From: Methanobacterium sp964452085
GTDB taxonomy: Archaea > Methanobacteriota > Methanobacteria > Methanobacteriales > Methanobacteriaceae
Length of the DNA: 64,000 bases
Direction: 5' to 3'
Assembly (NCBI GenBank): GCA_964452085.1
Contig: CAYVKL010000003.1
Coordinates: 124,001 to 188,000 of the forward strand
The first letter of the stretch is position 1. Every line of letters begins with the position of its first letter. Position numbers and translations under genes: made by a program. The notes below the pieces were generated by a model. It ran no database searches. It saw only the letters and a program-made list of their open reading frames with translations, and was not told the origin of the DNA. Positions 54,443 through 64,000 of the stretch are shown here, in pieces.

Positions 54443-54997
54443 ATGAAAATTAAAATCCAGGATATTGAGGTAAACTGTCATGTTTTCCACAGGAAAGTTA
54501 AATATGCCCGTTTAGAAATTAAAAACGGTGAACTGAACCTCATAATGCCTTCAGGTGTTGAAGATTATCATAGTTTCATAAATAAACATGAAAAATGGAT
54601 TTACCAAAAAATTTCTAGGGTTAAAAGGTTGAAAATCGAATCTGAAAGTAGAGATCTAGATTACAATCGTGACAATGACTCTTTCAAAGAACTGGTTTTG
54701 CATTATGTGAAAGAAATATCGGAAGAAATGGATTTAAGTGTTAATAAAGTAACTTTAAGGAAAATGAAGACTCGTTGGGGGAGTTGTAGTTCACTGGGAA
54801 ATATAAGTATTAATACACGCCTTAAGTACCTTCCAAAAAGATTTATTGAATATGTAGTACACCATGAAATCTGCCATATTAAAATAAGGAAGCATAACAA
54901 AGATTACTGGAAATTAGTATCTTCAAAGTACCCGGATTATAAAAAATATGAAGAAGAACTTTCTATTTACTGGTTTCGGGTTAGGGATCTAAATTAG
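54443..54997 (+). CDS. YgjP/M48-like metallopeptidase
   Basis: A 184-residue protein of the YgjP/WLM/DUF45 family. The zinc site is HEICH (141-145), with the third ligand in HNKDYW (His151), preceded by the signature RWGSCSSLGNISIN (111-124). Members are soluble metallopeptidase-like proteins; some are annotated as pyrophosphatases, without strong proof. It is divergent from the CocE gene with a short promoter region. The ribosome site is weak, so the transcript may have a minimal leader. Confidence 0.84.
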   Translation: MKIKIQDIEVNCHVFHRKVKYARLEIKNGELNLIMPSGVEDYHSFINKHEKWIYQKISRVKRLKIESESRDLDYNRDNDSFKELVLHYVKEISEEMDLSVNKVTLRKMKTRWGSCSSLGNISINTRLKYLPKRFIEYVVHHEICHIKIRKHNKDYWKLVSSKYPDYKKYEEELSIYWFRVRDLN

Positions 54998-55269
54998 TTT
55001 ACACTACCACCAAAAAAAAAATTGAATAAAAGTAAATTTAATTGACCTCATTTGAATTAGATTAATACTCTTACAGATTACCATTTATTATAATATTTTT
55101 TATAGGAAGTCAACCCAATATTTATTGATTCTATTTTATGATAACTAAGAATTATGATAACTGAGAATCCAGATGAAAACTGGTATTCGAAATAGATAAA
55201 AAACCCGCATCAAACTTAAGATTGGATTAAAATGGAATTTAAAAGATTCAAACTACTTTGGAGATAGAA

Positions 55270-56796
55270 ATGATTGATATAAATATTATGCGATATCAGC
55301 CCCCTGAAGATAAGGAACAACACCTTGAAACTTATTCTGTTGAAAAAAAGGAAAAAATGAAGGTTTTAGATGCTTTAAACTATATAAATCAGCATCATCA
55401 GGCCAATATCGCATATCGTTGCTCCTGCCGAGCAGGTCAGTGCGGATCTTGTGCAGTTAAGGTCAACGGAGAGATGGTCCTGGCTTGTAAAAAAGAAATA
55501 AACAATAACGATGTAATAGAACCCCTTGATCTACCTGTAATTAAGGATCTGGTTGTTGATCGTAGCTCGATTGAGAGCAAAGTCAAGGGAATGGATCTGT
55601 TTCTGGCGGGTGAATGTGAAATTTTAGAGTGTCCAGCCATTTTGAACCCTGAAGAACTTACCAATACCAAAAAATTAAGGAGTTGCATTGACTGCTACTC
55701 CTGTTTGTCTGCCTGCCCTGTCCTGAAGGTTGATGACGAATTCGCAGGCCCTTACTTCATGCGTTACCTTTCTAAATTCGCCCTAGATCCACGAGACTGC
55801 GCAGACCGCGCTGAAGAAGGTTTTGAAGAAGGACTTTACTGCTGCACTTCCTGTGCTAAATGTGTGGAAGTGTGCCCCAAAGAAATTAACACATTCGGTG
55901 GTGCCATTGAAAAATTAAGGGAAATAGCATGCCAGGAAGGTGTTGGCCCCCTCCCACCACATAAATCTGTCAGGGAACTAATTGAAAAAACTGGTAGATC
56001 CGTGGAACCCATGGAAGAGGGACCCATGAGGGATGGTTTCATCAAAACAGTCAATAGGACCCAGAAAAAAGAAGAAAAATCCGTTAATAAAGTTAATGAT
56101 TCTAAAGAGAGAGTAGCCCTATTTACAGGTTGCCTTATGGATTATAGACTTCCTGAAATTGGAATAGCCCTTTTAGATGTTTTAAATAATCATAATGTGG
56201 TTGTTGAAGTACCAGATCAACAAGTATGTTGTGGTTCCCCACTCATCAGAACGGGTCAGACTGAACCAGTTGCCAAATTAGTTGAAAAAAATCTTAAGGC
56301 CTTTGAAGGTTATGACACTATTATCACTGTCTGTGCTGGTTGTGGAGCCACCCTTAAAAAAGACTATCCAAATTACGGTGGGAAACTAAATGTGATGGAT
56401 ATAAGCGAATATCTGGCAAGTAGACTTGATAAGGATAGTATGGAACCCGTAAATATGAAAGTTACATACCATGACCCCTGTCACTTGGTTCGGGGGCAAG
56501 GTATTCGAGATGCACCTCGAGAAATACTGAATCAAATTAAAGGCGTTGAATTTATTGAAATGGAAACTCCAGACCAGTGCTGTGGTGCGGGTGGTGGTGT
56601 TAGGTCAGGTAAACCAGAAATTGCAGAAGCTTTAGGCCGTGACAAAGCAAAAATGATTAAAAAACTCGATGTTGACGCAGTCATCACCATATGCCCTTTT
56701 TGTGAAAACAATATTAGAGCATGCCTGGAAGCAGAAGGACTTGACCTGGAAGTTATGAATATCCTGAAACTCCTGGAAAAAGCCTATAAATCTTAA
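55270..56796 (+). CDS. tfrB: Thiol:fumarate reductase subunit B
   Basis: A 508-residue iron-sulfur subunit. The N-terminal 2Fe-2S ferredoxin domain holds CSCRAGQCGSC and a distal Cys; two 4Fe-4S motifs follow (CIDCYSC...CP and CCTSCAKC...CP); then two CCG domains (QVCCGSP and QCCGAGGG), as in HdrB. TfrAB reduces fumarate to succinate with coenzymes M and B and regenerates heterodisulfide, feeding succinate to biosynthesis. The ATG at 55270 follows GGAG; the frame opens 12 nt earlier at a TTG inside the ribosome site. tfrA is not in the window, as is normal for this split enzyme. Confidence 0.92.
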   Translation: MIDINIMRYQPPEDKEQHLETYSVEKKEKMKVLDALNYINQHHQANIAYRCSCRAGQCGSCAVKVNGEMVLACKKEINNNDVIEPLDLPVIKDLVVDRSSIESKVKGMDLFLAGECEILECPAILNPEELTNTKKLRSCIDCYSCLSACPVLKVDDEFAGPYFMRYLSKFALDPRDCADRAEEGFEEGLYCCTSCAKCVEVCPKEINTFGGAIEKLREIACQEGVGPLPPHKSVRELIEKTGRSVEPMEEGPMRDGFIKTVNRTQKKEEKSVNKVNDSKERVALFTGCLMDYRLPEIGIALLDVLNNHNVVVEVPDQQVCCGSPLIRTGQTEPVAKLVEKNLKAFEGYDTIITVCAGCGATLKKDYPNYGGKLNVMDISEYLASRLDKDSMEPVNMKVTYHDPCHLVRGQGIRDAPREILNQIKGVEFIEMETPDQCCGAGGGVRSGKPEIAEALGRDKAKMIKKLDVDAVITICPFCENNIRACLEAEGLDLEVMNILKLLEKAYKS

Positions 56797-56881
56797 AATT
56801 TATTCAATAATTCAATGAGTTTGTACACTTATAATCACCAATTTAAAAAAATTAACACTTAAGATTAAATAAAGGTAAAAA

Positions 56882-57577
56882 ATGATTTATGTGGTTTTTG
56901 TGGAGCCAAAGACTCCGGGTAACATAGGTTTCCTTGCCAGAACCATGAAAAATTTTGGCTTTTGTAATTTAGTTCTCATTAATCCCTGTGAACTTGAACA
57001 TGAAGCTTACTACCAATCCATGCATGCCCGTGAAATCATATACAATCGACTGGAATTCAACTCCCTAAGTGAATTCCTGGATATGGAGAAAATAGATTTC
57101 GCTGTGGGAACCACTGGAGCAGCTGGTGGTAGTTACAATGTTCCTCGTATTGCAGTTACCCCCGAAAATCTGGCCCAATCCATTAATGTTAAAGGAGATG
57201 TTGCCCTTATATTCGGTAGGGAAGGTGATGGGCTCACCAACCAGGAATTAGAACTTTGTGATGTAATAGTTTCAATCGCTACACATGAATCATATCCCAT
57301 ACTCAATATTACACATGCAGCAGCTATCATTTTCTATGAATTGTTCAAGAATGAAAAAGATTATCCTGTGGAAGATTTAGATGAGGCATCTTTAGATGAA
57401 AAACAGGGTTTAATTGATTACATGGATGAAGTAATTGATAAACTTGATTACCCTCCTCATAAAAAGAAAAATGCGTCAACTGTATTTCGTAGAATTGTGG
57501 GAAGGGCATTTATATCTGGAAGAGAAGCTCATACTCTGAAAGGGATGTTTAGAAGAATAAAAGATAGAATAAAATAA
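56882..57577 (+). CDS. TrmJ-like tRNA 2'-O-methyltransferase (SPOUT)
   Basis: A 231-residue SPOUT methyltransferase. The N-terminal motif is EPKTPGNIGFLARTMKNF (8-25), with the trefoil-knot SAM site in ALIFGREGDGLTNQEL (about 105-120) and SYPILNITHAAAI (about 135-147). It 2'-O-methylates tRNA, probably nucleotide 32 as archaeal TrmJ does. The C-terminal 60 residues form the helical tRNA-binding extension. The gene leads a run of plus-strand core genes (trmJ, dcd, glyS) with short gaps. Confidence 0.88.
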   Translation: MIYVVFVEPKTPGNIGFLARTMKNFGFCNLVLINPCELEHEAYYQSMHAREIIYNRLEFNSLSEFLDMEKIDFAVGTTGAAGGSYNVPRIAVTPENLAQSINVKGDVALIFGREGDGLTNQELELCDVIVSIATHESYPILNITHAAAIIFYELFKNEKDYPVEDLDEASLDEKQGLIDYMDEVIDKLDYPPHKKKNASTVFRRIVGRAFISGREAHTLKGMFRRIKDRIK

Positions 57578-57610
57578 ATGAAACCTTAAAAATTAATGAG
57601 AGGGACAAAA

Positions 57611-58219
57611 ATGGCTATTTTAAGTGACCAGGATATCAAAAAATACTTAGAAAAAGGGAAAATATCTATTGAACCACTAGAAGACCCTGGAAGACAAATC
57701 CAGCCATCATCAGTAGATCTTAGAATTGGAAACGAGTTTAAGGGCTTTCGCATAATCCGAAAACCTTGTATTGACCCCTTAGATAAATCAGACCTTGAAT
57801 CATACATGGAATCATTTCACCTGGAGCAGGGGGAAGCATTTATAATTCATCCTGGAGAATTTGCACTGGCCACCACACATGAAGCTGTTAAACTCCCTGA
57901 TGATCTGGTAGCTCGTGTGGAAGGGCGCTCATCCATGGGAAGATTAGGAATCACCATGCATGTCACTGCAGGATATATTGACCCTGGATTTGAGGGGAAG
58001 ATCACCCTGGAAATATCCAACATAGGTAAAATGCCAGTAGCCCTGTACACTGGTCAGCGAGTATGTCAAATTGTGTTTGAAACCATGACCAGCCCATCAG
58101 AACGACCTTATGGACATCCTGAAAGAGATAGTAAATATATGGGTCAAGATCGTCCTGTAACCAGTAAAATAAAACAGGATTACGAGATAATAGATCGTAA
58201 ACAGACAAAATTACTTTAA
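57611..58219 (+). CDS. dcd: dCTP deaminase
   Basis: A 202-residue trimeric dUTPase-fold enzyme. Signatures are QPSSVDLRIGNEF (32-44), the catalytic RSSMGRLGI (about 106-114) with a Glu in the GYIDPGFEG segment (about 122-130), and GQRVCQIVFE. It deaminates dCTP to dUTP; some archaeal relatives, such as the Methanocaldococcus enzyme, also hydrolyse dUTP to dUMP, and I cannot tell which here. The ATG at 57611 follows GAGGG; an ATG 15 nt earlier overlaps that site. It is likely co-transcribed with trmJ (33 bp gap). Confidence 0.9.
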   Translation: MAILSDQDIKKYLEKGKISIEPLEDPGRQIQPSSVDLRIGNEFKGFRIIRKPCIDPLDKSDLESYMESFHLEQGEAFIIHPGEFALATTHEAVKLPDDLVARVEGRSSMGRLGITMHVTAGYIDPGFEGKITLEISNIGKMPVALYTGQRVCQIVFETMTSPSERPYGHPERDSKYMGQDRPVTSKIKQDYEIIDRKQTKLL

Positions 58220-58271
58220 ACTTTATAAATTTACAACAAATAGATTTGCTTTGATAAATGAGAGGATAATA

Positions 58272-60002
<1,731 letters not shown>

Positions 60003-60123
60003 AAGTCTTCAACTCCCTCATTACTTTTGGTCTTTCATCAACTTGAAATTAAACTAAACATTCCCCACACCTGAAATCATTCACTAAAAATGAAGTCCCT
60101 CACTATAACTATTAATTGAGTTG

Positions 60124-60276
60124 TTACTTCTCAACCAAAGCTTCCAATTCTTCCTTAGGTATCAATTGAGCAATTTTTAACTTAGTAGGGCAGCGACCCA
60201 ATTTAATGTCATGTTTTTTTGCAATTTCTTTTAAATCTTTCATTGTGGCCTTTTTTGCCATTTCTTCAACATCCAT
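60124..60276 (-). CDS. Small SAP/Rho-N-like helical protein (50 aa)
   Basis: A 50-residue ORF beginning MDVEEMAKKATMKDLKEIAK. GGAGG lies 8 nt before its ATG, a near-perfect ribosome site. The sequence MKDLKEIAKKHDIKLGRCPT followed by KLKIAQLIP resembles a helix-extended-loop-helix (SAP, HeH or Rho N-terminal) motif, which commonly binds DNA or RNA. It lies alone between glyS and a TatD gene on the opposite strand. No function can be assigned beyond possible nucleic-acid binding. Confidence 0.72.
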   Translation of the reverse strand: MDVEEMAKKATMKDLKEIAKKHDIKLGRCPTKLKIAQLIPKEELEALVEK

Positions 60277-60435
60277 ATTTAAGACCTCCATCCATATCAG
60301 AATCCCAAACTCCCTAATCTAATCCATTAATACTATATGTTGAAAGTTCTTAATAATTTTAGATGATTTAAATAAGTTTTAAAAATAATTATTAAATGAA
60401 CTTCATAGTTCCTGGAATATTAGGAGTTGATTTAA

Positions 60436-61203
60436 ATGATAGATGCCCATATACATGCTGATTGTAGGCCTTACGAAGATTTTGAAAACATGGCAGTTGC
60501 TGGAATTGAATCAGCACTCACATTAGCCCATGATCCAATGAGGATGAGTAATTCTGCTGTAGTTATGGATCATTTCTACAGTATCATAGAAAACGATTTT
60601 AAAAGGGCAAAAAGCTGTGGTTTGACCCTTAAAGCAGCTTTAGGACTACATCCCAGAAGCATATGCCATGACTATAAGTTAGTACTTCAAAAACTCCCCG
60701 AATTCCTTAATCTAGATGAAGTGATTGCTATGGGCGAAATAGGGCTTGAAACTGCATCTGACATTGAAAAAGAGGTTTTCACAACCCAACTTCAAATGGC
60801 TGATGAGATGAAAATTAAAGTTGCAGTACATACCCCCAGAGGTAATAAAAAAGAAATTACCATTGAAACTCTTTCTATTATTGAAGAAAATATCGATCCA
60901 TCTCTGGTAGTGGTAGATCATGTGGATCCATCCATTATTGACCTTTTGACAGACTTTGATGGAATGCTAGGAGTCACTGTCCAGCCCCAAAAAATGACCC
61001 CCACAGAAGCTGTTGCACTTTTAGATGAAAAATTTTCTGAATATGGTCCTCGAAGGTTTATGATGGATAGTGATATGAGTTCTTCACCTTCAGACCCATT
61101 ATCTGTTCCAAAAACCGCTCATCAACTGAAATTAGCTGGTTGGGACGATAAAAAAATAAAAATGTTATGTTATAAGAATGCCGCTGATTTTTATGATTTT
61201 TAA
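60436..61203 (+). CDS. TatD-family metal-dependent hydrolase
   Basis: A 255-residue TIM-barrel hydrolase. Metal ligands are visible in DAHIHAD (3-9), GEIGLE (about 97-102, bridging Glu), VAVHTPRG (His near 133), VVDHVD (His near 155) and MDSDMSSS (Asp near 213). This matches the TatD-related amidohydrolases; bacterial members are 3'-5' DNases or D-aminoacyl deacylase-like, but the archaeal activity is not established. The ATG follows AGGAG. Its 3' end overlaps the convergent PfkB gene by 4 bp. Confidence 0.85.
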   Translation: MIDAHIHADCRPYEDFENMAVAGIESALTLAHDPMRMSNSAVVMDHFYSIIENDFKRAKSCGLTLKAALGLHPRSICHDYKLVLQKLPEFLNLDEVIAMGEIGLETASDIEKEVFTTQLQMADEMKIKVAVHTPRGNKKEITIETLSIIEENIDPSLVVVDHVDPSIIDLLTDFDGMLGVTVQPQKMTPTEAVALLDEKFSEYGPRRFMMDSDMSSSPSDPLSVPKTAHQLKLAGWDDKKIKMLCYKNAADFYDF

Positions 61204-62096
61204 CCGATTAATGACTTAAAATCCCCAATATAATTTTTTTTAATTACAGATCCTCCCAATTGTTGAACACACTGAGATGCGATGTAATTAGCAAAATCTA
61301 AACAATCTTTAGGATTTTTATTTTTTAAAAAATATGCAACAAAACCTGCAGCAAAATTATCTCCGGCACCTGTCGTATCCACTGACTTGACTTTTTTAGC
61401 AGGAGAGAAAATAGTTTCCTCCTCAGTGAATAATCTGGCTCCATTACTTCCATTGGTCACCACAACCATAGGAACTCCCATTTCCACCAGATGAGAACCT
61501 CCATCATACCAATTCATTCCGGTTAAAAGAGAAACCTCTTTCTGGTTTAAAAATAGTATTTGAGTTTTTTTAATGATTTTTTTAAGCTTCTCCAACCCCA
61601 TAGAAGATAAAATAGGTCCTGGATTAAAGGATAATCTCTTAGAATATTTCGATGCTTCTTCAGCTATTTCCCAGTACATCCCAGTTAAATGCAGGAGATT
61701 ATTATTCTTAATAAATTTTATATCTTCTTTTTCAAATTTGAATTTGGAATTAACACCCATATAACTGTAAACAGATTTTTCAGCATTTTGATCTATGGCA
61801 ATGAAAGCCATGCCAGTATTTCCATTAATGGGTATGACTCGATCAACATCAACAAACTGTTTAAATTCATTTCTAATTAGTTCACCGTAAAAATCATTCC
61901 CTACTCGTGAAATGATCCCAGTTTTAAAGCATAAAGAAGAAATTCTTGAAGCAAAGTTTAATGCTGAACCTCCCAAACAGACATTTAAGGTTTCAACATT
62001 TATCTCTTCATCAGAACCTGCAAAATAAGGTACCCTACTAATAAAATCAATATTACAAGTTCCCAAACAAGAAACATCCAGTTGAATGCTATTCAT
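61200..62096 (-). CDS. PfkB-family sugar or nucleoside kinase
   Basis: A 298-residue ribokinase-fold enzyme. The N-terminal region has GTCNIDFISRV and the LGGSALNFA motif (about 43-51). The C-terminal signature DTTGAGDNFAAGF (about 240-252) carries the catalytic Asp and anion hole. The ATP-side motif VVTNGSNGARLF is also present. It phosphorylates a sugar, nucleoside or related alcohol; the substrate cannot be deduced. It converges with the TatD gene and is followed on the right by the MinD pair in the same direction. Confidence 0.85.
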   Translation of the reverse strand: MNSIQLDVSCLGTCNIDFISRVPYFAGSDEEINVETLNVCLGGSALNFASRISSLCFKTGIISRVGNDFYGELIRNEFKQFVDVDRVIPINGNTGMAFIAIDQNAEKSVYSYMGVNSKFKFEKEDIKFIKNNNLLHLTGMYWEIAEEASKYSKRLSFNPGPILSSMGLEKLKKIIKKTQILFLNQKEVSLLTGMNWYDGGSHLVEMGVPMVVVTNGSNGARLFTEEETIFSPAKKVKSVDTTGAGDNFAAGFVAYFLKNKNPKDCLDFANYIASQCVQQLGGSVIKKNYIGDFKSLIG

Positions 62097-62167
62097 TTTC
62101 TTGTAATTAAAAAATTTTTAAATATAATCATGAATTAAAGAAATGAAGTTACAGTAATGAAATGAAA

Positions 62168-62962
62168 TTATTTGTTTTCAGGTAAAAAACCTACGAATTT
62201 CTTGATCCGTTCCATAATTCCTTCTTTATCGGGTTGTACTGGCTTATATTGCTTTCCAACAAGATCCGCTGCCAATTGCATTATTTCATTGCTGATGGGA
62301 GATGATGGGTTTAATTCCATAACTGAACTTCCTAAAGCTATGGAACGATCCATTTCCCGGTCATATGAAATCACAGAGATCATTGGTACTTCCAGTATGG
62401 ATTCAATTTCATTAACTGAAAGCAGGAACTTATCATCATACCACATATTCAAAACAAAACCAAGAATTTCTATGTTAAGCTCGTTTAAGAGTATTCTAAT
62501 TTTTAATGCATCTGCAACAGCCGGCATTGTGGAATTAGTAACCAGTATGGCTTCTGTATCTTCTGGGAGGGCCTCGAAGATGTTGGAGTTAATTCCAGAT
62601 GGTAAATCCATTAAGAAAATATTACCATAAGAAGAGATTTCTTCAATTATCCTTTTCCACGAGACATAATTGGGATTGATTGTTTTAAGGGTTTCGAAGT
62701 GCATCCCTGTGGGAATGACAAGTGCTCCCTGGTTCACTTGATAGACACAATCCTGAACCGCCTTATCGCGCATTAAAACATCATGTAAGGTTACTTCAGG
62801 ATTCAGAAGTCCGGTGATTACATCCATGTTGGACATCATTAAATCCAGATCCAACATTACCACTTCTTCACCAAAAAGGCTTAGGGCAACACCTAAATTG
62901 AAGGTAAGGGATGTTCTTCCCACTCCTCCTTTTCCTGATGCTAGAGCAATAAATCTAGACAT
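62168..62962 (-). CDS. MinD/ParA-like ATPase (second copy)
   Basis: A 264-residue deviant Walker A ATPase with GKGGVGRTS (10-18), DLDLMMSN near 38-45 and FLMDLPSGINSN near 115. It is a paralogue of the upstream gene but replaces the usual GKTT with GRTS and has a shorter conserved block. MinD-type proteins form ATP-dependent dimers on membranes and position proteins or DNA; in archaea the partners are mostly unknown. The C-terminus ends with a helix (MERIKKFVGFLPENK) that could be a membrane-targeting amphipathic segment. A gap of only 30 bp to the upstream minD copy suggests one operon. Confidence 0.86.
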   Translation of the reverse strand: MSRFIALASGKGGVGRTSLTFNLGVALSLFGEEVVMLDLDLMMSNMDVITGLLNPEVTLHDVLMRDKAVQDCVYQVNQGALVIPTGMHFETLKTINPNYVSWKRIIEEISSYGNIFLMDLPSGINSNIFEALPEDTEAILVTNSTMPAVADALKIRILLNELNIEILGFVLNMWYDDKFLLSVNEIESILEVPMISVISYDREMDRSIALGSSVMELNPSSPISNEIMQLAADLVGKQYKPVQPDKEGIMERIKKFVGFLPENK

Positions 62963-62992
62963 ATTACTCCCATTGATCTAAAATTAAAATAT

Positions 62993-63772
62993 TTATCTCC
63001 TGCCAAGCAAACCTTCCACCAGTTTGGAGATGACACCTTTTTTGTCTGGCTCGATTGGTTGGTATTCTTCACCAATTAAATCTGCGCCCAGTTGCATGAT
63101 TGCATTGCTGGTAGGGGATTTAGGGTTTTTGACGACTAATGGCTCTCCAAAAGCAGCTGCTCGACTTACCTCTGTATCTTCTGGAATCACAGCTATTACT
63201 GGAACTTCCAGAATGGTTTCAATCTCGCTGATGGTGAGGAAAGTTTTATCGTGCTGTTCTCTGTTTATGACCACACCTAAAATATCCACACCTAAACGGT
63301 TGGCCACAATTTTGGTTTTGAGTGCATCACTGATGGATGGTACTTCAGGGGTTGTGACCAGTATCATTTCCTGAGCTGCGGCTATAGCCGCAAGGGCGTC
63401 TTTTTCAAGCCCTGCAGGGGCATCAATAAGTAGTATATCTGCGCGTTCAATGAGAATTTCCAATGCAGCTTCCAGGCGATCCATTTTGATCTTACGAAGA
63501 CCTTCCAGTGATATACCCGCAGGCACTACCTTTACTCCACCTGGTCCTTCGTAGATAGCATCTTCAATATCTGCATCACCAGAGAGAACATCATGTAAGG
63601 TGACTGATTTTCCCTCCATACCAAGAATCAGTTCCAGGTTAGCCATTGCTACGTCAGCATCTAGAACAATGACTTCTTCGCCGTAAGTAGCCAGGGACAC
63701 ACCCAAATTCGCCGTGATAGTTGTTTTTCCAACTCCGCCCTTCCCTGATGCAACTGTTATAACTCTTGTCAT
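62993..63772 (-). CDS. minD: MinD cell-division-type ATPase
   Basis: A 259-residue protein starting MTRVITVASGKGGVGKTTIT, with the full deviant Walker A (GKGGVGKTT), switch I-like DADVAMANLELILG and switch II DAPAGLEKDAL. The C-terminal helix (VISKLVEGLLGRR) resembles the MinD membrane-targeting sequence. The ATG at 63772 follows GGAGGAATTTG; the longer frame lacks support. It is the first of a two-gene minD operon. No MinC or MinE is present, so division control by this protein is inference; archaeal MinD paralogues also position chemotaxis or motility proteins. Confidence 0.88.
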   Translation of the reverse strand: MTRVITVASGKGGVGKTTITANLGVSLATYGEEVIVLDADVAMANLELILGMEGKSVTLHDVLSGDADIEDAIYEGPGGVKVVPAGISLEGLRKIKMDRLEAALEILIERADILLIDAPAGLEKDALAAIAAAQEMILVTTPEVPSISDALKTKIVANRLGVDILGVVINREQHDKTFLTISEIETILEVPVIAVIPEDTEVSRAAAFGEPLVVKNPKSPTSNAIMQLGADLIGEEYQPIEPDKKGVISKLVEGLLGRR

Positions 63773-63838
63773 CAAATTCCTCCTACGCAAATTTCCTAAG
63801 TAATTATATATCCATATTAATTAGTAAACTTTGTTTTC

Positions 63839-64000
63839 TTAACTAAATTCCACATTAATTTCGAATTTTTCCACAACTTCAGGATACTGTCTGAAACTTT
63901 TCTTTATTGCGATTTCAGCTATGTTAATTATTTGTCTTCTGAGATTTATGGCTGTTCTATTTTGACCCATGATTCTATTTAAGAACCCTTGAGATTCATA
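63839..64000 (-). CDS. C-terminal end of an unidentified gene (partial)
   Basis: An open minus-strand frame enters from the right edge and stops at 63839-63841. The visible 53 residues end NVEFS and include NRTAINLRRQIINIAEIA and a basic amphipathic helix. It is 66 bp downstream-to-upstream of minD in the same direction and may be part of that operon. The family cannot be named from so little sequence. Confidence 0.6.
   Translation of the reverse strand, partial: YESQGFLNRIMGQNRTAINLRRQIINIAEIAIKKSFRQYPEVVEKFEINVEFS

Overview
The window comes from a hydrogenotrophic methanogen, almost certainly a Methanobacterium-like member of the Methanobacteriales. Three things support this: a cluster of methanogenesis marker genes, a thiol:fumarate reductase subunit, and an envelope protein built of pseudomurein-binding repeats (only Methanobacteriales and Methanopyrus have pseudomurein). 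The DNA is AT-rich. Ribosome sites are of the GGAGG/GGTGAT type, TTG and GTG starts are common, and TATA-type promoters are visible.

Layout. (1) 1-4.7 kb, minus strand: a tightly packed operon mmp2-mmp3-mmp6-DUF2111-mmp5-mmp15, running off the left edge, linked to methyl-coenzyme M reductase (MCR) maturation. (2) 4.8-13.2 kb: housekeeping genes (DUF2117, Nob1, MoaB/MogA, PyrE, PRC-barrel), two small or unknown proteins, a sodium:solute symporter with its small partner, and an orphan structured-RNA candidate near 6.85 kb. (3) 13.3-24.5 kb: a GT-C-type membrane protein, a six-PAS sensor kinase, small regulators, and a SulP transporter coupled to a small siroheme reductase-like protein. (4) 24.6-33.5 kb: an envelope-remodelling block. 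It has a pseudomurein-binding protein ending in an M14-like zinc peptidase domain (interrupted by a 100-N assembly gap), two CPBP intramembrane proteases and two anchored S12 serine hydrolases. (5) 33.6-45.9 kb: an accessory island with an SDR, a heterodimeric ABC exporter, a Cys-containing regulator facing an MTH865 gene, GrpB, a third S12 hydrolase, an alpha/beta hydrolase, a frameshifted gene and an MBL lactonase-like enzyme. A previously unannotated repeat of about 75 bp sits in seven of its intergenic gaps, always in the same orientation. (6) 46-64 kb: core metabolism again. It holds PaaK/ACT facing IorBA (aryl-acid and aromatic amino acid metabolism), a CocE-like surface hydrolase, TfrB, TrmJ, Dcd, GlyRS, TatD, a PfkB kinase and two MinD ATPases.

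The main novelty candidates are: the dispersed repeat family and its strict association with single-gene intervals; the pseudomurein-binding M14-like peptidase and its neighbourhood; the stand-alone structured RNA at 6845-6930; and the palindrome between the Cys-regulator and MTH865. No search or folding program was run. All family names rest on motif recognition.
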